Source: Pseudomonas fluorescens
GTDB taxonomy: Bacteria > Pseudomonadota > Gammaproteobacteria > Pseudomonadales > Pseudomonadaceae
Direction: 5' to 3'
Length of the DNA: 64,000 bases
NCBI RefSeq assembly: GCF_902497875.1
Contig: NZ_CABVHY010000002.1
Span: 62,001 to 126,000, forward strand
Shown piece after piece: positions 41,516-49,550 of this stretch. Positions within the stretch are counted from its first letter, which is position 1. Each line of letters starts with the position of its first letter. A program made the translations under genes and the position numbers. The notes under the pieces were generated by a model. It saw only the letters and a program-made list of their open reading frames with translations, was not told the DNA's origin and searched no databases.

Positions 41516-41640
41516 ATAACGCGGCCACCACCACGTCCCCCTGACTACACCACCTTGCGCCATTACCTACAAATCCTCCAGAATCCGCCCGCTTGTGCGC
41601 CTTGCCCCACGGCACTAACGTTCTCCTGTCGCTGCCCATC

Positions 41641-41853
41641 AGCGATCGGGTTTAGTCGCCCGTGGTTACCTAAGGTGCATTGCGCTACCGTCATTCAGGC
41701 ATTCCCTATCGCCTGTACTTGATGGTGGCTGTGCGCAGGGCGCCTTCGGGCGCGCCGGATTCTTAGGTTCCCCGGTCGACTAACCTGCGTACAGCTGCCA
41801 CCCCTTCGTTTAGTCGCGAGGTGGTTGCAGCGCCACTTGAGGAACCTAAGCCA
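41641..41853 (+). promoter_or_regulatory. Structured 5' leader of the DUF6124 gene (candidate RNA switch)
   Basis: Three layers of pairing are visible. A long helix joins 41724-41739 to 41784-41802 with one 3-base bulge. Inside it is a UUCG-capped hairpin (41740-41753). CTTAGGTTCC (41762-41771) is perfectly complementary to GGAACCTAAG (41841-41850), which overlaps the ribosome site of the downstream gene. The same CTTAGGT can instead pair with ACCTAAG at 41668-41674. The two pairings exclude each other, as in an RBS-sequestering switch. A GTTTAGTCGC box occurs twice (41650, 41809). Confidence 0.55.
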
Positions 41854-42225
41854 ATGTTCAAAGTCACCCCCAATCCCCCTGAAACCCCAAACGTTTCCCC
41901 CTACGAATCCCTCGATTCAAAAAAACTCCACGCAGCCGCCTACCGCGCCCTCGACCACTACCTGACCCCACCACCATCGAACAAGCCCCGCTCCAACGAC
42001 CAGCGCCCAAACCAATTCTTCACCGTCGCCCCAGACATCAACCCCGAAGCACTACTGGCCCATACCTACGAAACCTTCTGCTCGGCCAGCATCCTGACCC
42101 TGGATCTTTCCGATGACCTGGAAGGCAAACACCGCAACCTCGCACTGGCGATCTATAGCCTCATGGAACTCGGGTTGTTGCTGATCGAAAAGACGCTGGA
42201 TCGCGAGCATTCGGTGAAGGTGTAG
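41854..42225 (+). CDS. DUF6124 family protein
   Basis: 123 residues from the ATG at 41854 (MFKVTPNPPETPNVSPYESL), with the family pattern DSKKLHAAAYRALDHYL, APDINPEALLAHTYETFCSAS and a C-terminal helix. This small family is abundant in fluorescent pseudomonads and of unknown function. A start 11 codons upstream is possible but would read through the paired leader. The structured leader suggests post-transcriptional control. Confidence 0.75.
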   Translation: MFKVTPNPPETPNVSPYESLDSKKLHAAAYRALDHYLTPPPSNKPRSNDQRPNQFFTVAPDINPEALLAHTYETFCSASILTLDLSDDLEGKHRNLALAIYSLMELGLLLIEKTLDREHSVKV

Positions 42226-42240
42226 ACAGCTAGCAAAAAC

Positions 42241-42263
42241 GCGCCCGCGTCGATCGCGGGCGC
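42241..42263. terminator. GC-rich hairpin after the DUF6124 gene
   Basis: GCGCCCGCG and its perfect complement around TCGAT, 16 bp after the stop. The T-run is only on the minus strand side, so termination on the plus strand is uncertain. Confidence 0.5.
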
Positions 42264-42643
42264 GCCAAAGTTGAATGGATTTGGTGCCAATGGTGCCGAG
42301 CGCAGAATCTGTGGTGAGGGGCTTTGTCACGCGCTGACCCAGTCCGTCAAACCGCCTGAATACCTGGTTCTACAGAAACAAAAAAGATAGGTTCATTTTT
42401 CAAGAAACCGGCAAGCCGGGAAATAAGTCAGCCCCCACCTTTCTCCAACTTTTTTACAAGGCAGCTTGTTGTTTCGGTGGGCTGACTGGGTTGCCGTGTA
42501 GGAAATGGATTTATTTTTTTGCGACATTTCCTATTTGCTCCTGACCCCCATGCCATTCGGGTTACGGCCTGTTAGCGTCCCACTGTCTTATTCATCAGCG
42601 CACCGATATTCGCCCGGTTAAGTGCTCTTGCCGAGGGGACGAC

Positions 42644-42733
42644 AAAAAGGGGATCAAAAAGGGGACAGATTTATTTACCGCACACCGCACTTACCAACAA
42701 AATAAATCTGCCCCTTTTTTTCGCCCCCTTTTT
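42644..42733. repeat. Large inverted repeat of the GGGGACAGATTTATTT type, copy 1
   Basis: AAAAAGGGG-A-CAGATTTATTT (42656-42676) pairs perfectly with AAATAAATCTG-CCCC-TTTTT (42700-42719). A second AAAAAGGGG at 42645 pairs with CCCCCTTTTT ending at 42733, which nests two repeat units. The rest of 42264-42861 has no convincing gene; it is AT-richer towards the acyltransferase. Confidence 0.75.
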
Positions 42734-42861
42734 CCGATGCACTTGTCGAGGGCATGACGGACGAAATTAAAGCGGCCTTTTCAAAAACAATAAATATCAG
42801 ATGATACAAACCTCATCAATTAAACACATTATTAATTTAGAGAATAGTTCAAGGAAAGAAA

Positions 42862-44001
42862 ATGAGCATCCCCATACCACAGTTAACTTCCTTACGATTT
42901 TTCGCGGCCGCGATGATCGTTATCCAACACTCTGCAAGTTACTTCCATATTTGGGAGGACTTCACAAAGAGCTTTACTCTTATTCAAGGCGTGACATTTT
43001 TCTTCGTTTTATCCGGCTTCATTCTTACCTACGTTCACAGCAATCTTTCTGGCGCGGGAAACTCGGTGAGATTTATATGGGCGAGGATAGCCAGAGTTTG
43101 GCCCGCTCACTTTTTCACGATGGGGCTTTTGTATTTGCTATGGGTCTATCCATTTGCAACGGGACTGGTAGTCACCACCGAACAGACCTTGCTCAATGCA
43201 ACGCTAACCCAAGCATGGAGTCAGCTACCGTCTAACTTCTTTGCATTCAACGGCGTGGCTTGGACACTGTCAGTTGAAATGTTTTTTTACGCAATGTTCC
43301 CATTATTGATTTTAAATTTTTCAAAGACCTGGCATGTCAAGCTAGCGATATCGTTTGCCATGGCAATGGCAGCAGTTTTTATCGCTGTATCAACCAACGC
43401 CCCACCCTACGGCCCTGGAAATGTAGTAACCACAGCATCATGGGTTTATATATGGCCTCCAGCGCGGCTTTTCGAGTTTGTTCTTGGCATGGTTGCGGGC
43501 AAAGCATTTCTTTTATATGGAGCCAAGGTTAGGGCATCTGGATTTAAATCACTTGGATTGGTGGCGCTACTGATAATTATCCTCAGCGCCTACTCTATGC
43601 CAGAAATCGGTTGGGCCCTTGAAGGAAAAGGCTTGATAGGCCCAGCTTTGAAAGGCTGGATCACGGTCAGCAGTGCGTCCATTTTCTTTGCCCTAGGGCT
43701 TTTCCTGCTAGCATCTAGTACCGGGGTAGTTGCGTCTATCTTGGGCTGGCGACCGCTCGTTCTACTTGGAGAAATAAGCTTTTCCATTTACCTAATCCAC
43801 CAGATCGTCATCCGATCGTTGATGATCAACCCTACTTGGACAGAGGGCGTTGATCCTGTTTTCGCCATGATCGGCTATTGGGCATTCACCATTGCAGCGT
43901 CGTCCTTGCTGTGGGTTCTGATCGAAAAACCATGCCAGCGTGCAATGCTGACATTGATCAAGCGTAAGCCAGCGTTAAACTCTGAAACTCAACAGGTATA
44001 A
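42862..44001 (+). CDS. Acyltransferase 3 family membrane protein (OafA/YrhL-like)
   Basis: 379 residues, about ten membrane segments, starting MSIPIPQLTSLRFFAAAMIV with the family signature LRFFAA..VIQHSA and an RxxR-like patch (IWARIARVWPAHFF). A GGAAAG site precedes the ATG. Such enzymes O-acetylate surface polysaccharides such as O-antigen. The gene is clearly AT-richer than the core genome, so it is probably transferred. It faces an orphan phage tailspike gene, which suggests a role in modifying the phage receptor. That role is inference. Confidence 0.88.
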   Translation: MSIPIPQLTSLRFFAAAMIVIQHSASYFHIWEDFTKSFTLIQGVTFFFVLSGFILTYVHSNLSGAGNSVRFIWARIARVWPAHFFTMGLLYLLWVYPFATGLVVTTEQTLLNATLTQAWSQLPSNFFAFNGVAWTLSVEMFFYAMFPLLILNFSKTWHVKLAISFAMAMAAVFIAVSTNAPPYGPGNVVTTASWVYIWPPARLFEFVLGMVAGKAFLLYGAKVRASGFKSLGLVALLIIILSAYSMPEIGWALEGKGLIGPALKGWITVSSASIFFALGLFLLASSTGVVASILGWRPLVLLGEISFSIYLIHQIVIRSLMINPTWTEGVDPVFAMIGYWAFTIAASSLLWVLIEKPCQRAMLTLIKRKPALNSETQQV

Positions 44002-44004
44002 CGT

Positions 44005-44036
44005 TGAAGGCCGCAGTCATCACTGTGGCCTTTTTT
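44005..44036. terminator. Terminator shared by the acyltransferase and the tailspike gene
   Basis: AAGGCCGCAGT and ACTGTGGCCTT around CATC with a T6 run, flanked by GTTGAA/TTCAAC. The arms let it work in both directions between the convergent genes. Confidence 0.85.
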
Positions 44037-46093
44037 CAACCAACGAAATACTTTGCATCAGGTGGTGCCACTGTCCCGATGGCTGTAACCGTCTCGCCTG
44101 GCAACATCCATAACGGCGCCATCGGATAAGGCACTACAGCCGTGAAGCCATTCTGACTCAGCGTCACATTACCGATAGTTCCGCCAGCCATATGGAAACG
44201 GATGGGGTTACCCGTATTGTTGGCGAAAGAGAACGGGAGTGTCACAATCACCGCAACCACTCTCTGAGGTGCATCCTCACTTCTGCCGGTTTTCAGATTC
44301 ATGTTGTCTTTGAATCTGGTACGGGTGCCAGCATCAGTAATTACAGCAGCACCCAAGCCTCGGCAATATTTAATTTGAGACAGTAGATTGTCAGTAGCCC
44401 CTGCGATAATTTGAACAGCGTCATGGTTACCACCAACAAGCTGGCAATTCTTTGCGGTTGAATTGAACACTACTTTTGTTGTATCGCACCCACGAAACTC
44501 TATGTACTGACCTCCGCAGTCGATGTCTCGATTCGTGTTTACCTCAAGGTCAATCCCATTAAATTTGTCATTCAGAGCGGTGACTGCAGCAAAAATACCG
44601 GTCTCGGTGCAATACTCTGCATCACCACTTGGAAAATAGTTGCCAAGTGTGGACTGAAGCCATATTCCATACTCACAACTTTGAACGGATGCATAGAAAG
44701 TGTTGTAGGCAGTCTGCGTATCTGGAACGCCGTTGTCCGCGAGCATATAACCAAACATGGGTTTCCCCCCAAGATACCAACCACCTGATTCATCATTGGT
44801 AACGTTCACGTCAAACGAATTCAATACAGCGCCCCTAGTGTACAGCCCGGCGCTCGTAACTCCGCATCCATAAACTCGGCCAATAATCTTTGAGCGAAGA
44901 ATATTCCTAACGTTGAAGCCGTGCATCGTAGCGGGGCCGCCCCTGGCGATAATTTGCCCGCCACCGACACCAAAAGAAACGTTACTGACCTTTGCCGGTA
45001 ATGGGCCGGCGTCAATAATTACCGTGTCACCGATCCCATTGTTGGTAAAAAATACCCTTCCCTTTGGTCGAACTACGATTCCTTCGACTGCCCAGTTTGG
45101 AAAGGTCACTGCCGCTATATCACCAGCTTCAAGGTCTATAAACGTTCTCTTCAAAGAAGATAATGTGGCCTTGGCTACAAGGGCAGCTAGCGCTGCCGTG
45201 TTGTCCCCGGTGCCGTCAACCAGGGCGCCGAATCTCATTGCACTTAGCTTTTTCGATTCGCGAACCCAGCACCCAACCCCGGACGGGTCTGTTTCACCGG
45301 TTTTGGCAAGGAAAGCCGGCAGGTTCGCTGGGGAGTTATCCCACGGCACTGTAGGGCTGATAATCGTTCCGCCATCGTGGCCCGACTTTGGCATCGTTGG
45401 ATCAAAACGAAAAATGTCACCTCCGCCCGCGCCATCCCCGTAATAGCTGTACACCTTGACCCTTACATTTGTAGCCGTCTCAACCAGTTGCATGTCACGA
45501 ATACTGTCCACACTTCTGTACAGATATGCTCTTAGATAGTCGTACAGCGTCATCCCATCGTAGGCGATACCTATAATATTATTCACCATACCACAGACAG
45601 AATCAATGTAAGCGCCAACCCAATTGCGGGTTACTGCGTCTTGCCCTTCGGTCGGGTCGGCAACATTACTAATTTTGCGGTTCTCCGCAGAGAAGTAATC
45701 CCTCCCGAACGATCTTTTCAAAGCCCGAGCGAAGCCCGAATAGCCCTGCTGAATCAACATAGTGCGACGATCGAATACGTTCTCATGAGTCTCAGCAAGG
45801 AGTTTCCCTTGGTTTCGTAGGGAAGTAAGCCGAAAGGCATCCATCTCCCGGGACACAACAAGCTCGCCAGGGCCTGCAAGCGCGGTAGTCGTGATGACGC
45901 TCCCACCATCTTCGTCACCAGCACCACTAACCGTGTACTGGCCGCCGAGTGTCAAAGCGTTGCTGACACCAGCCGGATTTACATATGTGACAACAAGATC
46001 TTCGATCGCCATAAATTTGAAATAGAACGGGAAATTGGTCGTAATTCCATTTGTCGAAAACTCCGCAATGCTGTTGTCTGTGCTAACGGTCAC
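44036..46093 (-). CDS. Podovirus-type tailspike with T7-fibre-like N terminus and beta-helix body
   Basis: 685 residues from a GTG with a GGAG site. The first ~130 residues match the virion-attachment domain of T7-like tail fibres and tailspikes (NFPFYFKFMAIEDLVVTYV, ENVFDRRTMLIQQGYSGFARAL). The middle has a pectate-lyase-type start (MRFGALVDGTGDNTAALAAL) leading into repeated short beta turns up to about residue 600, typical of polysaccharide-cutting tailspikes, then a C-terminal cap. No other phage structural gene is near, so this is an orphan. Base composition is AT-richer than the core. Confidence 0.8.
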   Translation of the reverse strand: MTVSTDNSIAEFSTNGITTNFPFYFKFMAIEDLVVTYVNPAGVSNALTLGGQYTVSGAGDEDGGSVITTTALAGPGELVVSREMDAFRLTSLRNQGKLLAETHENVFDRRTMLIQQGYSGFARALKRSFGRDYFSAENRKISNVADPTEGQDAVTRNWVGAYIDSVCGMVNNIIGIAYDGMTLYDYLRAYLYRSVDSIRDMQLVETATNVRVKVYSYYGDGAGGGDIFRFDPTMPKSGHDGGTIISPTVPWDNSPANLPAFLAKTGETDPSGVGCWVRESKKLSAMRFGALVDGTGDNTAALAALVAKATLSSLKRTFIDLEAGDIAAVTFPNWAVEGIVVRPKGRVFFTNNGIGDTVIIDAGPLPAKVSNVSFGVGGGQIIARGGPATMHGFNVRNILRSKIIGRVYGCGVTSAGLYTRGAVLNSFDVNVTNDESGGWYLGGKPMFGYMLADNGVPDTQTAYNTFYASVQSCEYGIWLQSTLGNYFPSGDAEYCTETGIFAAVTALNDKFNGIDLEVNTNRDIDCGGQYIEFRGCDTTKVVFNSTAKNCQLVGGNHDAVQIIAGATDNLLSQIKYCRGLGAAVITDAGTRTRFKDNMNLKTGRSEDAPQRVVAVIVTLPFSFANNTGNPIRFHMAGGTIGNVTLSQNGFTAVVPYPMAPLWMLPGETVTAIGTVAPPDAKYFVG

Positions 46094-46336
46094 TTGTGCG
46101 ACTCCTTTTCCGAATGTCTAACTCTGAAATAGGCTTACACCTGTTTCGCCCTAACATCCGATACGGTGCATTGGGCGTTGTATCTTTACGACAGAAGCAG
46201 GCGCACCTAGTTGTAGTCATGATCGCCTCCAGCACCACCAGCTCTGCCTATGCAAGGTCAGTCGGTTGGTGGAGCAAAAATTCCTTTGTATGGATTTTTT
46301 TGATAAGAACAGAAAAGGAGACAACAAAAAAGGCAG

Positions 46337-46440
46337 AAAAGGGGACAGAAAAGGACAGAAAAGGGGACAGACTTATTTACCGAAAAAAATAAATCCGTCT
46401 CCTTTGCCAACACGGCTCTTAAAAAAATCCGTCCCCTTTT
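46337..46440. repeat. GGGGACAGATTTATTT-type repeat, degenerate copy 2
   Basis: Several direct GGGGACAGA-like units (46341, 46353, 46363) are followed by AAATAAATCCGTCTCCTTT and AAATCCGTCCCCTTTT. Two short open frames run through it but consist of the repeat itself; the 46094-46720 gap holds no gene I can support. Confidence 0.65.
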
Positions 46441-46721
46441 CCCAGATGCGAACAACTCGGTCTCGACGTACGCGCCCGCTGGCAGCGCAGCAATTGAAGC
46501 CCGCGCCTTGGTGCAAAGGTCTTCCACACACCAGCTGTTCCTTTTTCCTGATCCCATTACGTCCTCCTGAAAATAGATTAGAAGGTGTAAACCTTATTCA
46601 GGACGGGACAAAAAACACATTCGTGCTCCGTCCTTTTCCGTCCGGCAGTAGGTCTTGCCCATTTAGCATTTCACACTGCTCCATCGCCTTTGTTTTTCAC
46701 ATAGCTCATCGAAACAGGTAG

Positions 46722-46783
46722 TTAGCAGATAGCAAGTAGCGTGATCTGGTATCTGCTAAACTGTTCTGCGACAGCGATGTCGC
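46722..46783 (+). promoter_or_regulatory. Two hairpins upstream of the TIR-like gene
   Basis: TTAGCAGATA (46722-46731) and its perfect complement (46750-46759) form a 10-bp stem. A second stem, GCGACA/TGTCGC with a GCGA tetraloop, follows at 46768-46783. They lie 47 bp before the gene start and may be an RNA element or a protein-binding site. Confidence 0.45.
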
Positions 46784-46830
46784 CTAATAGTAACTATGCG
46801 TTTGAGCGCAAAGGCTAAGAGTCTTTAACT

Positions 46831-47478
46831 ATGAATGAATTAAATGTCTTCGTCAGCGTCGGTGCGGCCTCGACTGATCAGCAGGATGTATTCATTCGAG
46901 CAGTGGAGGACAGGCTTCGGAGTGAAGGACTTGTTCCCCATACTGTTGGACGAAACACTTTCAGTTCGGATGCTCCTTTGAAGACAGTGACCGAACTCCT
47001 GGACAAATGTTCAGGCACGGTTGTCATCGCTCTTGAACGTTCATATTTCGCTTCCGGTGTCGAGAAACGCGGTGGGCCCAAGGAATCATCGCTGTCAAAT
47101 GTCAGATTACCTACGCCCTGGAACCAGATCGAAGCTGCAATGGCTTACAGCAGAGGGCACCCTCTGCTGGTCGTTGTTGAAAGCGGTCTCAAGAGCGAAG
47201 GCTTACTTGAGCGCGGCAACGACTGGTATGTACAGTGGCTCATACCAGATGCCGCAGCACTCAGTACAACCGAGTTCAACGGCGTACTTGCTGATTGGAA
47301 ACAAAAACTCGCACAATCATCGGTCAAGACAACACCAGCGCCCAAGTCCGTATCAGAATTTACTGTTGCGGAACTATTGGGCGGGCTAAAGCCTACGCAG
47401 CTATGGAGCGTCCTTGTCACCTTAGCCGCGCTCCTCGGCGGAGCCTTCGCTCTAGGTGGTAAAATTTTCGGTGTGTGA
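46831..47478 (+). CDS. TIR-like protein with C-terminal membrane segment, candidate defence effector
   Basis: 215 residues. The N-terminal ~150 residues follow a TIR/nucleotide-hydrolase-like beta-alpha pattern: NVFVSVG, a helix DQQDVFIRAVEDRLRSEGL, then a second strand TVVIALERS, and WNQIEAAMAYSRGHPLLVVVE with E101 where TIR NADases carry their catalytic Glu. A linker (about 155-185) leads to one hydrophobic segment (about 188-210, WSVLVTLAALLGGAFALGG). The family is not one I recognise by name; the TIR-like call is by motif only. Neighbours are mobile fragments, which fits a defence gene. Confidence 0.5.
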   Translation: MNELNVFVSVGAASTDQQDVFIRAVEDRLRSEGLVPHTVGRNTFSSDAPLKTVTELLDKCSGTVVIALERSYFASGVEKRGGPKESSLSNVRLPTPWNQIEAAMAYSRGHPLLVVVESGLKSEGLLERGNDWYVQWLIPDAAALSTTEFNGVLADWKQKLAQSSVKTTPAPKSVSEFTVAELLGGLKPTQLWSVLVTLAALLGGAFALGGKIFGV

Positions 47479-47487
47479 AAGAGATGC

Positions 47488-47510
47488 AAAAAACAATTCC
47501 GCCCCCTTTT
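47488..47510. repeat. GGGGACAGA-type repeat, half copy
   Basis: Only the right arm remains (AATTCCGCCCCCTTTTCC), between the TIR-like gene and the mtlD fragment. Confidence 0.45.
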
Positions 47511-47514
47511 CCTG

Positions 47515-47625
47515 TCGATCAGCCGTTCGGCCAGGGCACTGACACGCGGGTCGCCCATGTTCTGCCCCAGCAAGGAATGCCCCAACAGGCAGGCATTCCA
47601 GGTAATAAAATCGAGCCCTTCACAC
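47515..47625 (-). pseudogene. Fragment of a mannitol dehydrogenase-like gene
   Basis: On the minus strand the frame encodes ACLLGHSLLGQNMGDPRV and SALAERLIDR, nearly identical to ASLLGHSLLGQGMGDPRV in the complete bifunctional mannitol gene at 56-58 kb. DNA similarity is also high. Only about 35 codons remain, flanked by unrelated sequence and the CCGCCCCCTTTT repeat arm. It is a displaced remnant of a second copy. Confidence 0.75.
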
Positions 47626-47676
47626 AAGGGCTCGTAGTCCATAATCAGTACATCGCACCTCGAAAAATTGATTGCT

Positions 47677-48063
47677 TCAAGCTCTGGAACACTCCATAGC
47701 CGCGTTGATCAACCTGCCCTTGTCATACCAGGCATCTCTCTGGTGGACGGAATAGTAATTCCCGCCTGCAGACCCAGACAGTTCAACAAGCCCTGCTGCT
47801 TTATTTGGATCAAGGTTTCCAACGAACAGTTTGGTTTTGCCATTCTCCTCAACGGTAAAGGTCTCTATCCCTCCCTGAATATCATCCTTGATGCAGGCTA
47901 TATAGTCCGCGTTGCCCTTGGCGGTCACCCCGGAAACATTATCGTGCCCCTGCCTTATATCGGGGTTATATGCGCAGCCGGCAGCCAGCAACAGGATGGA
48001 AAGTAACGAAACCGTGCCATGGCTGACTGAGCTTGAGAACTTAGTAACTAGTGTGCTTTTCAT
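47677..48063 (-). CDS. Putative lipoprotein
   Basis: 128 residues from the ATG at 48063 (GGAG site 7 bp upstream). Signal sequence with lipobox LLAAGC near residue 30, then a small soluble domain with two cysteines (YIACIKDD and AAMECSRA), possibly a disulfide. Family not recognised. It follows the cupin gene by 26 bp and may be cotranscribed. Confidence 0.65.
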   Translation of the reverse strand: MKSTLVTKFSSSVSHGTVSLLSILLLAAGCAYNPDIRQGHDNVSGVTAKGNADYIACIKDDIQGGIETFTVEENGKTKLFVGNLDPNKAAGLVELSGSAGGNYYSVHQRDAWYDKGRLINAAMECSRA

Positions 48064-48089
48064 GGTGGTGCTCCACGTTATCGCTTGAG

Positions 48090-48500
48090 TCAATCGACTA
48101 GAATCAATGCGGGCTTTTTCGCATCCTTCAGAAGAAACACCAGAAACTTGGCGGGCTTGTCCTGGCTGGCGTTGCGTCCAACCGTGTGCACGTCTTCTGG
48201 TCCTTCATAGAAGCTTTGCCCAGGCGTCAGCGTGACTTCCTTGCCGCCCTTCACACCCATGACGATGGAGCCTTCGAGTACGTAGATGAAGCCATGGGCG
48301 TCGTGACGATGAACCGGATCGGCCCCACCGGGCGGAAACTCCACCGTGATCATCAGCCCTTCTTTTCCGGGGTACTCGGGAAGCGCTTTGACCATCACTG
48401 TCTCGACGCTCGGGGGCGGCGCGGTGGCTGCCTTGTCCTCGGCCATGACGAGCCCGGTGCACAACAAGGGCAGCAGGGCGAAAAGATGATGGATTTGCAT
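48090..48500 (-). CDS. Secreted cupin-domain protein
   Basis: 136 residues: signal peptide (MQIHHLFALLPLLCTGLVMA), then one cupin barrel with metal ligands in the first motif (DPVHRHDAHGFIYVLEG) and the second motif (SFYEGPEDVHTVGRN). Substrate unknown; periplasmic location predicted. Strong GGAGGAGAG site. Confidence 0.8.
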   Translation of the reverse strand: MQIHHLFALLPLLCTGLVMAEDKAATAPPPSVETVMVKALPEYPGKEGLMITVEFPPGGADPVHRHDAHGFIYVLEGSIVMGVKGGKEVTLTPGQSFYEGPEDVHTVGRNASQDKPAKFLVFLLKDAKKPALILVD

Positions 48501-48679
48501 GTGGCTCTCCTCCTCTGGAATTGCGGGAAGACGCCTGATTCCGTCGATCGGGATGTAGAGGGCTGGTTGGTGGCGATCTTTAATGCGGTCGCCACCTGCC
48601 GGCCGGCCTACCCGCTGGCGCGGAGCCGCAGAGCTCTTGAGTCAGGCCTTGAAGTGGGTTGCTCCGTGATCGGATTTGC

Positions 48680-48750
48680 AAAAAGGGACTGAGCTATTAG
48701 CCGAAAAACACATCCGTCCCTTTTTCCGGTCTTTTTCCGGTCCCTTTTCC
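48680..48750. repeat. GGGGACAGA-type repeat, degenerate copy 3
   Basis: AAAAAGGGACTGA and TCCGTCCCTTTTT form the arms, followed by two more CCGGTC(CC)TTTT units. The rest of the 48501-48758 gap shows no gene. Confidence 0.6.
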
Positions 48751-48758
48751 CTCCATGG

Positions 48759-49109
48759 TCATTTATCGTCCCTCTTTGCTGACGATTGTCGCCGACTTTC
48801 AGCGCTCTCTTCGGCGTTGGGAGCTTTAAAAACACTCCCCGGCGTGAACACATTGGTCTGCAAGTTGCTTGCATCAACTTCGGCGACACCATGAACCGTA
48901 CGCACCAGGTCAATGGCCTGTTCACACTGTCTATGAGTGTTGACGCGACCGCTCAACGACACAGTGCCTGCATGGGTTTTGACATTGATGTGCAGGCCAA
49001 GGCTCGGTTCGGCAAAGGCCAGGGCCGACTTCACCTTGGTGGTAGTCCACGTGTCGTGAACGGCCATTCCCAGATCATGAGAGTAATGTTGGAAGGAGTG
49101 ATTTTTCAT
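48759..49109 (-). CDS. BON-domain protein
   Basis: 116 residues without a signal peptide. One BON domain at about residues 22-90 (TKVKSALAFAEPSLGLHINV, GTVSLSGRVNTHRQCEQAID, VRTVHGVAEVDASNLQ). BON domains bind lipids and occur in stress proteins such as OsmY. A GAGAGG site precedes the ATG. The C-terminal 25 residues are charged and disordered. Confidence 0.82.
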   Translation of the reverse strand: MKNHSFQHYSHDLGMAVHDTWTTTKVKSALAFAEPSLGLHINVKTHAGTVSLSGRVNTHRQCEQAIDLVRTVHGVAEVDASNLQTNVFTPGSVFKAPNAEESAESRRQSSAKRDDK

Positions 49110-49550
49110 GGCGCAACCCTCTCTCGCGTAATCAGACGTCCTGTCCGTCCCATTCGCTGTGCTGCTTTGTGCCTGTCAGGCGAGCGCTATGGATACCTGA
49201 TTCGTTTTGGAGTGCTCGCCACGCAAACATTTGCACACGTTATTATAGTGCGGTCGCTGCGTGCGGTCGGAGCGCTCTCCCGGCGGGCGTCCGCACCTGT
49301 CTTTGATATACAAAACGCCCCTTTCCCCGAAAACAGATCTGAGAATCATCTGGCCGGCCTCCCCACCTCAGATTGCCAGACCCTCTCGTTCAAAAAAACA
49401 AAGACCGCCCCATTTCCCCGCGCGTCCACAGGTCATCAGCCGCGTCATTACAGAGCAAACCTACATCAACCAAAGAAACGTCTGATTTATCTCCCCCATC
49501 GCCTTACCTAGCGTGTTCGTCCCTGCAGATAAAACAAGGACATAGACCGC
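49110..49550. other. Intergenic region before the PAAR effector
   Basis: 441 bp without a convincing gene on either strand. It must hold the divergent promoters of the BON gene and the PAAR operon; no clear sigma70 box was seen. Confidence 0.4.

Noticed and set aside
46096..46392. 98-codon plus-strand frame after the tailspike
   Set aside because: Its C terminus is the translated GGGGACAGA repeat (KGTEKDRKGD); no ribosome site.
46258..46557. 99-codon minus-strand frame (MGSGKRNSWCVEDLC...)
   Set aside because: The second half is the translated repeat; the first half might be a remnant of a real gene but I could not assign it.
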